From Theocolax elegans (taxonomy: Eukaryota; Arthropoda; Insecta; Hymenoptera; Cerocephalidae): 64,000 nucleotides of DNA. Positions 22,293-32,161 of this stretch are shown here, piece by piece. The stretch lies in the NCBI GenBank assembly GCA_026168455.1, contig CM047426.1, positions 65,935,342-65,999,341 on the forward strand. The letters run 5' to 3'. Below the pieces are notes generated by a model. That model was not told the DNA's origin and searched no databases. It was given only the letters and a program-made list of their open reading frames with translations. The position numbers and the translations under genes are program-made. Positions within the stretch are counted from its first letter, which is position 1. Each line of letters opens with the position of its first letter.

Positions 22293-22739
22293 CCTACTTC
22301 TATTAAAAAAGTTACGTACGCACCTACACAATAGAAACGTAAACAATTATTTGACTACGATATTGATCTACAACATAACAAAAAAGTTTCATTTAATTTA
22401 GATAAATGTAATGTTACAATCAATATTAATAATTGTTATAACCACAATGCAAAAAATACACAATGATATTTCTTTACTTTTCTCTTGTTTAAAATGTAAA
22501 CAAAAATAATAATAATGTATGTGCTTGTTATATTTTTCTTATTTGATTTGTATTAAATACATTAATTAAATTCATAATATTTAAATTCAATTGATCCTCT
22601 TATATAATTTATTTTTATTTTATGTTTTATTTTTTTTATTTTTTTTTGGCTTGAAATTTTTTTTTCGTTTGAAAATATAGTATATGCAATACGTGCGATA
22701 ATACTATTCCTCTCGCACTAGTTGCATAATGTACTATTT
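22293..22739. other. AT-rich spacer, nothing recognised
   Basis: Homopolymer-rich T/A sequence without any supported feature. Confidence 0.4.
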
Positions 22740-22885
22740 GAGGCTAGAATAACTTTTGAACAAATAGATTCCAGTGTTTAAAATTTTTTTCTGTTTTATT
22801 AAAACAATTTCCACTGTGTACCCAAAATTTGGTGCATTATTAAATTTTGATCGGACCACTTCACGTCGAATGCTCCATATATATA
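22740..22885. repeat. Right end of the TGGTCCGATCAAAATTTT MITE family
   Basis: It reads AGAATAACTTTTGAACAAAT, then TTGGTGCATT and TTTTGATCGGACCACTTCAC before a TATATATA run. This is the same terminal sequence as in the full palindromic copy at 30,163-31,150. Only the right end is preserved. Confidence 0.6.
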
Positions 22886-23054
22886 GACATGTATCCATAC
22901 TTACGCGGACTCTATCTTTAGTATAGACTTGGTTTGTGCTTTTAAAAAATAACCATCCCTCATGATATCGACTTAAAGGGTACCAAACTCGCTTTTCAAT
23001 TTGAGCAAACGAATGAAATTTTCAATTTTTTAACCAATTATATCTATATATATA

Positions 23055-24000
23055 TATAAATCATTTCACGTCAACTGGTTGGTTCAAAATTTTAAAACGT
23101 ATCAAATTTTGGGTGCAAACTGGAAATGTTGTGCAGAAAACAGGAAAAAGTTTTTAGATGCAAAAAATAAGTTGTTCAAAAGTTATTCTAATCTCAAAAC
23201 GTGAGTTATTTTTACGTTCTTTTCAACAATAGCTGACTTTACACCTATTTAGCTCAAAATCTTATCAGCTTTTACTATATAACATTATGTGTAACATTGG
23301 TTGCTGGTTTTCATTAGAATTTATCCTTTCGGGTTAGAATTCTTGATCTCAAGATAAATGACTCATAAATTAAAAGTCAACATTGAGGCTTAAAATAAGG
23401 CAACCACGCCATAATCGATTTTATTATCCAAAGGTCTAAAAAGTAGCTCGAAGCGATACTTTCTAGTCTGGTAGCTTGTAACCTTAATGGTCTGTAGCTC
23501 ATAATTGGCCTGTAAGCCTAACAAAAGTGAATGTATTTAAAAAAACTCCAAAAATTTAGAAAAATGTACATGTTAAATTCCATTTAAATTTTCGATAATC
23601 TTTTGTAATTTTTTAATGTACCATAAATTTTGACAGGCTTACAGGCAGGGTTGCCAGATAGAGGTGTTTTTTCTTTGTTGCACCATTAGAAAAGAATTGC
23701 TTCAAGATATTTTTTAGACATTTGGATAATAAATTCAATTATGGCATGGTCGCCTTATTTTATAGCTCAAGGTTGACTTGTAGTTTATGAGTCATTTATC
23801 TTGAGATTAAGAATTTTTGAAAACTAGCAACCAATGTTACATATAATGTTATATAGTAAATAGGTGATCAGATTTTGAGCTAAATAGCTGTAAAGTCAGC
23901 TATTGTTGAAAAGAACGTAAATATAACTCACTTTTTGAGGTTAGAATAACTTCTGAATAAATTATTTTTAGCACCTAATTTCTTGTTTTCCCTATAACAT
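23055..24000. mobile_element. Palindromic MITE, same family, right end truncated
   Basis: The left arm starts TTTCACGTCAACTGG and continues through GTTCAAAAGTTATTCTAA, TTTAGCTCAAAATC and TATATAACATTATGTG. The right half (about 23,640-23,990) repeats these blocks in inverted order, ending in GAGGTTAGAATAACTTCTGA. The final terminal segment of the right arm is missing. No open frame. Confidence 0.6.
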
Positions 24001-24393
24001 TGGTCCAAATTGAACGATTTAAGCTTCCTTTTTTTCAAATCATATCTACTTTATCTCAGCTTTCTTTTAAATTAAAGATTAAATATCTAACTTTATTCGT
24101 TTTCAAGTTATAAGAGATCTTAGTAGAAGTAATTTATTTACAAAATTTGTTTTAGTTAGCCATAATTTGGGTAAATTCATGCTTTAGGGTCTAAAAATCT
24201 GGCATTTCTGATACTTTTATATTACAAAATATATCCTAGAGTATTGTTAAGATCCGTGATCCAAAAGCCGAGGCCTGCTCTAGTTAGTATTAAATATACT
24301 TATTATGATAACTAGGCTTAACAATAAATATAACTTATATTATAAATACAATGATTTATCAATATTAATTTCATGGATAGTGTTATATTTATT

Positions 24394-24848
24394 ATATGGA
24401 GTATTCCATATTAAGTGGTCTGCATAAAATTTTAGGTGCAGCCTGGAAATGTGTTTCAGATTCAGAATAACATTTTTAGTTACTGGAATTTATTTGTTCA
24501 AAACTTATTTTTTCAAAGGCAATATTGACATATAGATTATAAGACATTGACCTTGAAATTTGGAATTCTGACCCAGAAAGATGAATTCTAGACATAATCA
24601 GCAACCAACGTTACATGTAATGTTACATAGTAATAGTAAATAGATTGAGTTAAATAGCTGTAAACACAGTTGAGATTGAAAAAACTTGAAAAATTGAAAG
24701 TTTGAGGTTAGAATAACTTTTGAATAAATAAATTTCGAGACCTACAGTTTTTTTCTGTTTTCTGAAAAACATTTCCAGTCTGTATCTAAAATTCGGTGCA
24801 TTTTAAAATTTTGATCGGACCACTTGACATGGAATACCGTATATATAT
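24394..24848. mobile_element. Palindromic MITE, same family, internally deleted
   Basis: It begins GGAGTATTCCATATTAAGTGG and ends GGACCACTTGACATGGAAT, both next to TATATA runs. The left arm is short (about 120 bp); the right arm extends to near 24,520. This is an internal deletion derivative of the 1-kb family. Confidence 0.6.
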
Positions 24849-24885
24849 TAGTCGTGTTTAATGTATCTTATTGTTTTCTAATTAG

Positions 24886-25156
24886 ATCAACATGACAATT
24901 GTTTTTGTTGAACCTCAATCTCAGCCAACGACTAGAACATCTATCCCACTTTCTCAGCGAATTGTATATCCAGAAAGTGTACAAATATCAAGATACTCGG
25001 GTCAATATTATCGAGTGGTACAACCAGAAGAAAAGATTAATTCGAAAGTCGTCTTTAATTTGCGTGGTCCAGAAGCTTTTAATATCACACGTACAACTGG
25101 GATTATCTTTATCACAAACGCAAATGCATTATTATTTAGTACTACAATGGTCAGGT
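24886..25156 (+). CDS. Possible single exon of a cadherin-like protein
   Basis: An open segment lies between a plausible acceptor (TTTTCTAATTAG, ending at 24,885) and donor (GTCAG|GTAAAA at about 25,156). It encodes about 90 residues including VYPESVQISRYSGQYYRV, VVFNLRGPEAFNITRTTGII and FITNANALLFST. The F.I..tTGII..N...L pattern matches the second half of a cadherin repeat. Base composition is clearly higher in GC than the flanks. A decayed continuation may lie at 25,319-25,430. It sits between two MITEs, with no further exon recognised in the window. It could be one exon of a large-intron host gene or an orphan pseudogene. Confidence 0.4.
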
Positions 25157-25454
25157 AAAATTTTGAGTTTTAATATAAAATATACGTAACTTTTAGTATA
25201 AGAAAATAATATTTTATAATATAATTAAATATACTCCTTCAGTGGATTAAAAATTCCATGAATATACTACAAATTATATACGTCCTTAAAAATTGAACCG
25301 ATAGTAATTTCTTTTTATAGCATATCGAGATTCTAGACCTAATTATGTAATATACCCAGAATCATCTTGGTACCCCACTTTTTGAGGTTGACTCTGAAAA
25401 TGTTCAATTTGTTGTCACTGAAAGAGATATATGAACCTAGAAGTAATATTAATA

Positions 25455-25850
25455 ATTTTGTGTATGGGGAATTTCACATCAACTGGTTTGGTCAAAATTT
25501 TAAAATGCACCCAAGGTTTTGTAAAGGATAAGGATGTTTTCCAGAAGACAGATAATAGTACTTTTCAATGCAAGTGCGAAAGTATTGATTTTCGAACGAA
25601 GGCAAGTTTTATCTCTCGCACGTGTCGAAAATTATTTTTTGTTATTGGAGGCGTAACTGCGATTTTTACAATTCGTATTTTACGCATACTATTACAAAAT
25701 ATTTTTAAGTGTTATTAACAATTTCTTCAAGAGTTATTCTAACCTCAGGAAGTAAATAATTTAAATTTTTTCGAAAATAACTCATTTAGAAGCTTTTCAT
25801 CCCAAAACATATCAACTTTTATTATATGTAAGATGTAACTTTAAGTGGTA
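25455..25850. repeat. Left part of another copy of the palindromic MITE family
   Basis: GGGAATTTCACATCAACTGG and CAAAATTTTAAAATGCACCC mark the terminal segment; similarity fades after about 25,530 and returns weakly near 25,725-25,850 (GTTATTCTAACCTCA, ATATCAACTTTTATTATAT). A 95-codon frame over it is not recognisable. Confidence 0.5.
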
Positions 25851-26075
25851 TTTTTGATTTAAGTCTAACAAATTTTATCTTTTGGCATCCTTCACTGATC
25901 AGTGTTCACCTATAGTCAACACGTGATATTCCTTGATTATCGTATCTATCTTCTACTGGTGGCACTAGTGGATCGTTTAAAAATAAAATTATTGTAATGA
26001 TTATTCATTAGAATCACGTGTTACCGTAATCTTACGTATTTTATTATCCCTAAGTATTTAATTTTCTTCTCTTAA

Positions 26076-26214
26076 CCTTTAGACTGCCGGGATTTGAAAG
26101 AGCATATCGCCCTCAGAAAACAGGTATATAATGTATCTTATATCAACGATTGATCATGCACAAAGTGTCGATCAGGGGGTGCTTCAAAATATTGATTTTC
26201 CGGCAGTCTAAAGG
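26076..26214. mobile_element. 139-bp piggyBac-type MITE with TTAA target duplication
   Basis: The ends are perfect 15-bp inverted repeats, CCTTTAGACTGCCGG (26,076-26,090) and its complement (26,200-26,214). Each is flanked by TTAA (26,072-26,075 and 26,215-26,218). The interior has no coding potential. The terminal CCTTTAGA is shared with the MITE at 2,327, so the two are related. Confidence 0.8.
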
Positions 26215-26324
26215 TTAAACTATTTGTTTCAAATGATTTGCGCATTTCTTACTGTCTAACTTAAGGATAGAGTATGGCCGAAAATGATGAAAATATCAAT
26301 TTTTTTATTTTAGAAATATGTTCT

Positions 26325-26750
26325 ATATAGAATGTGCGTAAACAATTTTTTAGGTGAAAATGTAATTTTTATAAAATTTTATTGAATAATTTTCAACATA
26401 AGGTGTTGGAAGGAGACACTTTTTTTAATCTTCGAAGTTAAATATCTTAGAAACTCTTTTTATACCTACAGCCTCCTAAAATTTTGCATACATCGTGAGA
26501 AATGTGTTAGTGATAAAGCTACACAGCCATTTTTGTTTAAAATTAAATGTGACATTTTTATTGCCATTTTTTAATGAAAAATAGTTTTTAAAATATTTAA
26601 CTTTAAAGTTTCAAATAAGTATCTCGTACCAATATCTTATGTTGAAAATTATTCAAAATCTAATTATCTTATATTATTATCTTATAAAAATTACGTTTTC
26701 ATCTTAAAAATTGTTTATACACATTCTACATAACATATACATAACTCAGA
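26325..26750. repeat. Small fold-back element
   Basis: TATAGAATGTGCGTAAACAA with TTTAGGTGAAAATG and TTTTCAACATAAG (26,325-26,410) are mirrored at 26,635-26,735. Arms are about 90 bp, imperfect, around a 220-bp spacer. Confidence 0.55.
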
Positions 26751-26754
26751 AATC

Positions 26755-26870
26755 GCTTGGAAATACGTTAACTCAGAATTCGATTGAAACATACGTTAAC
26801 TCAGAATTCAGTTAGAGCACGTTAACTCAAAAACCGCTTGGAAAACACGTTAGTTCAGACGATGATTTTT
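26755..26870. repeat. Short minisatellite, 26-28-bp unit, about 4 copies
   Basis: Units start CGTTAACTCAGAA and end TTGGAAAATA-like; four are easily aligned with a partial fifth. The unit core CCGCTTGGAAAACACGTT resembles the unit at 31,600-31,730. Confidence 0.65.
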
Positions 26871-27429
26871 GTCGCCTCAATTTAAGTTGGCAAATAGTTA
26901 TTAATGCAACAATATAGCAACACATCTGTTTATTCCCTCAGAGAAAAGACGCCGGCCGAGCATACACACTGGGCTTGAACCAGAAATGGGTTGCATTAAA
27001 ATGACAAAGAAAACTGGAAGTGGTATTTGATTCCTTATTACTTTTAATTGATGAAAAAACCGTTTGTATTGAAATCCTGGCTGATCCTGTTTCGAGAATA
27101 TGTATACTTTTCACTTCTTACGTAGGTTATTTCGAATTTTTGTAAGATTACTTTGTCGCACTTCCATACGCATACGCACTCGTGCATTAACAAAATCACA
27201 CAACACACACACACACACAACGTTCATATATAAAGGTATCCCATATATTTACTATATCCACATTTGATAATAATTAACTTATGCTCATTAACCTTTTTGA
27301 ATCTTTTAATGATGATTTTTCCACAGTTGAAAATCATCAGTTGTAGCTACAAATATGAGAAGAATATTTTGAAAAATTCAAATTATTCAAATTCTTGAAT
27401 TCATTGATATTTACTTTAATTGATGCAAA

Positions 27430-28112
27430 TAAAAGTATACCATTGAAAATGAATAATCTATCTCATTTAGAATATACGTGTGATCATGAGGAGAATAGAG
27501 TAAAGGTTTGTGCTACTTGTGGAAAAAAATCGTTTTTAAAGGTTGTTCACGTTCAGAGTTTCCAACAACTGAGAAAATTTGTAATTTGATAAGAAAGCAT
27601 ATCAATGAAGGATTTGATACTGCCAGTTCTCTGTTTCCTTCAAGTATCTGCGTTTCTTGTAGACTTACAATTGGTGAGCAAAACAACAGTAATTCACAAA
27701 GACCTCTTTCAAAAATGCCCAGTAACGAAAAAATGCATTTAAGTAGAGGAACTAGGAATAAAACGATATGTAATTGTTACATATGTTCAGCTGCACTTTT
27801 CAAGGGTCACACAAAAGCTAGTAAGGGTAAAGTCCAAAAATATCTTTTTCTATATGATCGATGAAAATAATAGCCTTAACATTGCCAAAGCAGAGGTGTA
27901 ACAATCACCCAGTGACAGAAGAACGGCTCCTTCTAAAAGTTTAATTGATGTTTGCAATTTTTGTTTACAAAAAATAGGTAAGAGAATCAGACACACTTGT
28001 CGAAGCCTTCCTTCTTCCTACGCTCGTGATAATGCTTTAGAATTGGTTGATAAATTACCTGAGAAACAACAAAACCAGCTTGTTTCAATCATTTTGAAAA
28101 AAAAGAAAATGT
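27430..28112 (+). pseudogene. Cys-rich, probably zinc-binding protein remnant
   Basis: Shifting + frames give a chain of Cys clusters: KVCATCGKKSFLK; LIRKHINEGFDTASSLFPSS; ICVSCRLTIG; RPLSKMPSNEKMHL; and ICNCYICSAALFKGH. After stops follow VCNFCLQKIGKRIRHTC and ELVDKLPEKQQNQLVSIILK. The CxxC...CxxC, CxCxxC and CxxC...HxC patterns suggest several zinc sites, and the tail looks helical. I have the impression of a protein recurrent in invertebrate mobile elements but cannot name it. At least two frameshifts and two stops make it non-functional. No terminal repeats were found that clearly bracket it. Confidence 0.45.
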
Positions 28113-28630
28113 GATGATTATATGAACGATACTATTTTTACTAGACACATCAGGCGCTACATTAAAAATCACTATTAATAAAAAAGTTCTACTTGAACTT
28201 AACTATCTTTTAGTTTTTGGATTGAGTTCCTATTAACATTATCGTTTTCGAGTTATAAACAATCAATGTGAAAGTAATTTTCATTGGAAATTTGTTAGAT
28301 GTCGAATAACTTTCGTAAAAGTGGCCTTTGGCAAGTAATAACTTGGCTTTCTTCATATTTTTATATTACAAAAAAATGCCAAGGTTAGAATAAGATCCGT
28401 TTCACGGAGGTCAAGTACTTCCCTTGTCAGAATTACCTCAATTAATTTTCGAAAAATTAAAACTGATTAAACATAGGTTTTTTATTTTAAAAAAATTTAC
28501 ATTATTTTAAAAGGGAAAATTTTTTTAATTTTGTTTAAAAATCGTCCCATCAGCTTCATTTTTTTTAATAATTATGTAATAATAGTAATTTTGAGCCATA
28601 GCCGTTGAAAGATAATTAATATTCTACAAT
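28113..28630. other. Decayed repeat similar to 24,015-24,285
   Basis: Blocks such as TTTTCGAGTTATAA, TTTTTATATTACAAA and AATAAGATCCGT recur in the same order at 24,090-24,260. The match is loose and I could not set boundaries. Confidence 0.3.
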
Positions 28631-28635
28631 AAAAT

Positions 28636-28667
28636 TTACAAATGATCCCAAACTTATGGCCGGTACT
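28636..28667 (-). mobile_element. Single Tc1/mariner-type terminal repeat
   Basis: CCCAAACTTATGGCCGGTACTG followed by TA is the outward end of a Tc1/mariner-type element (on -, CAGTACCGGCCATAAGTTTG). I did not find the partner end, so only one terminus remains or the other has decayed. Confidence 0.45.
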
Positions 28668-28984
28668 GTATATCTATAACGATACGTAAAATTTTTACTT
28701 GACCATGCTGTAGCCGCAAATTAATTGACAACGTTGACTTTTAGCATTCGATTTCCCATTCTCATTGAGATCTAAGGTATAATTATCATGTTTAGATTTA
28801 AAATTCACTTTTAATCACTAAACATTCATTTTTTACGTTATAGAATATGACATTTTTTAAATTTTGCATTAAATGAAATGAAACCACTGTTTTTTGGCGT
28901 AAAATTTCCTGGTGTTAAAAATATGTGTTTCCATTAAAAGAATGATCCCCTTATTTGCTCTGCTTACCAAGCTCCTGTGTAATT

Positions 28985-29120
28985 ATAGAAAATAATATAT
29001 TACGACATTGTTGTGGGAGATGGTTTTCTACTTTGCTCGAGGTTATTCGCAAGAGCGAAGCGAGTTAGAACATCGTGAAAGGTAAAAAGACATCTTCTAC
29101 AATAGTTTCATACGATATTT
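28985..29120. repeat. Small palindrome with GAGCGAAGCGAG core
   Basis: ATATTACGACATTGTTGTGGGAGA and its imperfect mirror (TCTTCTACAATAGTTTCATACGATATT) flank a core with AAGAGCGAAGCGAG. A similar layout with the same core word occurs at 58,826-58,950, so this is a short MITE family. Confidence 0.5.
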
Positions 29121-30160
29121 TATAACATTGGAACCTCAAAATCTGAAATGAAAGTGGGATTTTGAGGTTAAAATGTGATATAAATTATTAATTATTGTTG
29201 CGTCTTGACGAAAACTATAAAATTATTTTTTTTCATAAAAAGTTCTGCGTTGTATAGAATGAAATCCCAGCGCAGAAGCCGAAAGAAATAAAGTTGATAG
29301 AGAATCAATCGAAGTATATGCAGTAATAAAAATCCTAATTTATAAAGCTAAGGGACATAGTAATGTACGAACACTTTAAATAAAAAAAACAACGATAAGA
29401 ATTTAAAATATTATTCAAAGCCAATACGCACATAAATGGGATTGTCGATGGTGAGATCGAAGCGAAGCTGATGCGCAAGAGTTTCTACAGATTACTTTAT
29501 AATATCGATACTCGGAGAAGAAGCCGATGACAAGTGACATGGACTAGAAACACCAGCATAAGAAGAACGCAATAATTTAAGTAGCCGAGATAGAGAAACC
29601 ATCTGTCGGTTAATGTTGCGCAATGAAAGGGGCTACCAAATTATCCGTACTAACTACGGCTCGGTGGGATAAAACATGCACGGGATTCGATCGATTTATG
29701 ATCACGCACATCTAACTGTTCAATCGGGTGCAAGCACACTAAAAACGAGAGCTTAATTTACGCAATTTTCATCTTAAGTAAAGAGTTAGGTATAGACATA
29801 TAAATAAATTTTTAGGAAATATAAAAAGGGCCCACGATCGAAACGGCCACTCCTAGTTTTACGTCTAAACCTGTCGTAAGGCAATGCTCTGCTAGCTGAT
29901 TCTTTGATATTTATTCAAGGGCAAGGCTTTGGTACGCAGACTTTAAAAAATACATATTCAAGTCAAAAGGAACCTTGTCTTTTGGAGCTGAGACGTATCA
30001 CCTGCATTCAACTAAGAAAAAAATATCTACGAATCTCACTCAAGCAACTAAGATTTTTCGATGTGTGGCAATCTTCACCTGCAAGTCTAGCGGGACACCG
30101 AACCACACTTGTTACTGCTAGCTACATCCAAGGCAGCCCTTCGTTTTCCACTATCTATAT
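29121..30160. other. Spacer, nothing recognised
   Basis: Moderate-GC sequence without a convincing gene. A 125-codon + frame at 29,904-30,281 runs into the MITE and shows no protein-like pattern. Confidence 0.35.
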
Positions 30161-30162
30161 AT

Positions 30163-31150
30163 ATGGGGTATTCCACGTGAAGTGGTCCGATCAAAATTTT
30201 AAAATGCACCAAATTTTGGATACACATTGCAAATGTTTTTCAGAATACAGAAAAAAATTTTTAGGTACTGGAATTTATTAGCTCAAAAGTTATTCTAACC
30301 TCAAAAATTGAACTTTTTCTAGTTTTTTTCAACACCAGCTGGGTTTATCGCTATTTAACTCAAAATCTATCAACTTTTACTATACAACATTATATGTAAC
30401 ATTCGTTGCTAATGATGTCTAGAATTTATCCTTCTGGGTTAGAATTTCTAATCTCAAGGTCAATGTCACATAAACTACATGTCAATATTCAACTTAAAAA
30501 AAGTGTAAGTGCGCCACAATTGATGTTTTTATCCAAAAGACTAAAAGAAAGCTTGGAGCAATACCTTTCAAATGATATGTAGCATTTTTATGGCCTTTAA
30601 TTCTGTAAAAAGTTATGATAATTTAAAGAAACACGAAATTTTTTTAAAAATTTAAATGGGAAACACCATGTTAATTTTTGTGAATTTTTTGTCTTTCTTT
30701 AAACTATCATAACTGTTTACAGAGTTGAAGGCCATAAAAATGCTACAGACCATTTGAAAGGTATTGCTCCAAGTTTTTTTTTAGTCTTTTGGATAAAAAA
30801 ATCAATTGTGGCGCACTTACACTTTTTTTAAGTTGAATATTGACATGTAGTTTATGTAACATTGACCTTGAGATTAGAAATTCTAACCCAGAAGGATAAA
30901 TTCTAGACATAATTACATATAATGTTGTATAGTAAAAGTTGATAGATTTTGAGTTAAATAGCGGTTAACCCAGCTGGTGTTGAAAAAACTTGGAAAAATT
31001 CACTTTTTGAGGTTAGAATAACTTTTGAGCAAATAGATTCCAGTACCTTAAAATTTTTTTCTGTATTCTGAAAAACATTTGCAATGTGTACCCAAAATTT
31101 GGTGCATTTTAAAATTTTGATCGGACCACTTCACGTGGAATATCACATAT
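30163..31150. mobile_element. Full-length palindromic MITE of the TGGTCCGATCAAAATTTT family
   Basis: The left end GGGGTATTCCACGTGAAGTGG and right end CCACTTCACGTGGAATATCA are inverted repeats sitting in TATATATA runs. The arms match for about 470 bp: CAAAATTTTAAAATGCACC, GTTATTCTAACCTCAAA, TTACTATACAACATTATATG, AAGTGTAAGTGCGCCACAAT and others appear once in each direction. It is almost entirely palindromic with no coding frame. TA-rich flanks suggest TA target preference, but the exact duplication cannot be fixed. Confidence 0.75.
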
Positions 31151-31585
31151 ATATAGATGTTCTGTAAGATTTTATTGTATATTTATTCACTGAACCATCG
31201 CATTTTATATATATTTATATTACTCGTAATTACATATTAATTAATACTTACTGCATTTATTTTTAAAAATTCTTATTTTGAATTTAAATACAAATGGTTT
31301 ATAATAACATAATATTTAATTTAAAATGCAATTGTTTATATTCTTAATATTAAATTGTTTATGAACTTAAAAAATTTTACGTAATTATTTGTAATATTAT
31401 GTTCTTTTATATGTATAATGTTCATTACATTAAAAGAATTTATTTATATATGTATTTACAAATAAAAGATTAGTTTATAAAGTTATTTTATTATTTATAA
31501 TACATATATTTGTTAATAATGTGATTATCTCGCATTTAACTAAGACCATTTATAAACAATAATTTAAATAAATCAACGCCTCTCA
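31151..31585. other. AT-rich spacer, nothing recognised
   Basis: Very AT-rich, no supported feature. Confidence 0.4.
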
Positions 31586-31589
31586 TTCA

Positions 31590-31730
31590 AATGACGTATT
31601 TTGTAAAATTGATTGGAATGGACGCATTTCGCAAAACCGTTTGGAAAAGACGTATTTCACTATTTCGTTTGGAAAAGGCATATTCCAAGTATCCTGTTAT
31701 GAAAGAACGTATTTCAAAATTAGTGATATA
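31590..31730. repeat. Short minisatellite, about 28-bp unit
   Basis: Units reading roughly GACGTATTTCGCAAAACCG then TTTGGAAAA repeat four to five times. The junction CCGTTTGGAAAAGACGT is close to that of the repeat at 26,755-26,870, in the same orientation. Confidence 0.6.
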
Positions 31731-32161
31731 AATTTTAATTATACTAGTCCTTTTTTATGACCTAAGGAAGATTGTCCATGAAATCCAATACTAAAAACGT
31801 TACTTATATAATTAAGGGGACCAGCCTGGGTTAAAAAAATATTCAATTTTAACAGTTAATAACTTTTTTATAGGAATTGATAACATTTCTTAATTTTTTA
31901 ATTAAATAAAATAATTTAGTAAGAATAAATTTTTATTACAATTTTAACACAGTCTGAAAGAGCTTAATATTCGTTATGATCCCCATTGCCTGTATCGGCG
32001 TGGTTCTTAAAGAATTGGTAATGAAGCGTAAAACCAATCCTATTTACGCTCTAGAATCTGATTTGCTATCTTTACACCTGCTCGCTTCCACTAAATCACC
32101 GATGCATACGTGAGTTTTGTTTTCAGGATTGCTGTGTAAATCCAAGTCATGGTATCTGGTT

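Noticed and set aside
26755..26870. CRISPR-like array
   Set aside because: 26-28-bp units with no spacers between them and a eukaryotic setting; this is a short minisatellite.
26950..26985. tRNA-like segment (GGGCTTGAACCAG on +)
   Set aside because: Only the T-loop resembles a tRNA; no A-box at the right distance and no stems.
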